From NCBI GenBank assembly GCA_964016875.1, contig OZ024722.1, forward strand, positions 17,614,576 to 17,678,575: a stretch of DNA of 64,000 nucleotides, read 5' to 3'. The DNA comes from Fallopia convolvulus (Eukaryota > Streptophyta > Magnoliopsida > Caryophyllales > Polygonaceae). The translations under genes and the position numbers were made by a program. A model generated the notes under the pieces. That model searched no databases, had not been told where the DNA came from, and worked only from the letters and a program-made list of their open reading frames with translations. Of this stretch, positions 63,900-64,000 are shown piece by piece (position 1 is the first letter of the stretch; each line of letters starts with the position of its first letter).

Positions 63900-64000
63900 C
63901 TGTAACAGCAATTTAAATTCCATCACTAACAGAAAGGACAAAACACATTAGCTGGTACATAAGAGTGCCAGTATAATTATCTACTTGGAATTAGCATCAA

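Overview
The window is nuclear DNA from a flowering plant, almost certainly a eudicot. The evidence is genes with many short GT-AG introns, a nuclear gene for a plastid ribosomal protein with a transit peptide, and a dense load of plant LTR retrotransposons, LINEs, SINEs and MITEs. I cannot name the species from the sequence.

The left three quarters (1-48 kb) are transposon-rich intergenic DNA. From the left: a 5'-truncated LINE with a 16-bp target duplication (625-2584); a foldback repeat; a retroelement relic split by a GC-rich hAT-type MITE and a Stowaway MITE (4.1-6.1 kb); a second LINE relic (7.6-8.8 kb); LTR relics; a 5S-rRNA-bearing Cassandra-like LTR (about 11.2-11.4 kb); and a broken minus-strand retroelement gene (11.4-12.4 kb). 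That gene is split by Athila element A (12442-23587, TSD cttag, two 1256-bp LTRs differing at about ten sites). After an AT-rich stretch comes Athila element B (27679-43716, TSD cttat). B has lost its whole RT-RNase H-integrase block and was itself hit by element C, a chromovirus-type Ty3/gypsy element (33852-42104, TSD taata). All three large elements carry stops or deletions and look non-autonomous, although A is young.

The right quarter (48-64 kb) is genic: a plastid ribosomal protein L19 gene (five coding exons, plus strand), a CDC7-like protein kinase gene (sixteen coding exons, plus strand), and the 3' part of an RGG-box RNA-binding protein gene (minus strand) that runs off the right edge. 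Two copies of one SINE-like repeat, each with its own target duplication, lie just beyond the L19 gene and inside a kinase intron. The three genes recall one arm region of Arabidopsis chromosome 4 (from memory).

The most unusual signal is in the Athila elements. Both carry arrays of a short GC palindrome (GGCCGCGATCGCGGCC-like in A, TTCCGCGCCCGCGGAA-like in B) repeated at a pitch of about 21-22 bp. The arrays sit in corresponding non-domain places: LTR, gag-protease linker, post-pol intron/UTR region and the leader of the third ORF, plus the RT-integrase linker in A. In coding linkers the same palindrome is read in all three frames, so whatever keeps it acts on DNA or RNA, not protein. Around it are a conserved short intron whose donor abuts a hairpin, paired CCC-GAAA-GGG hairpins in the 3' region, and a duplicated polypurine tract.
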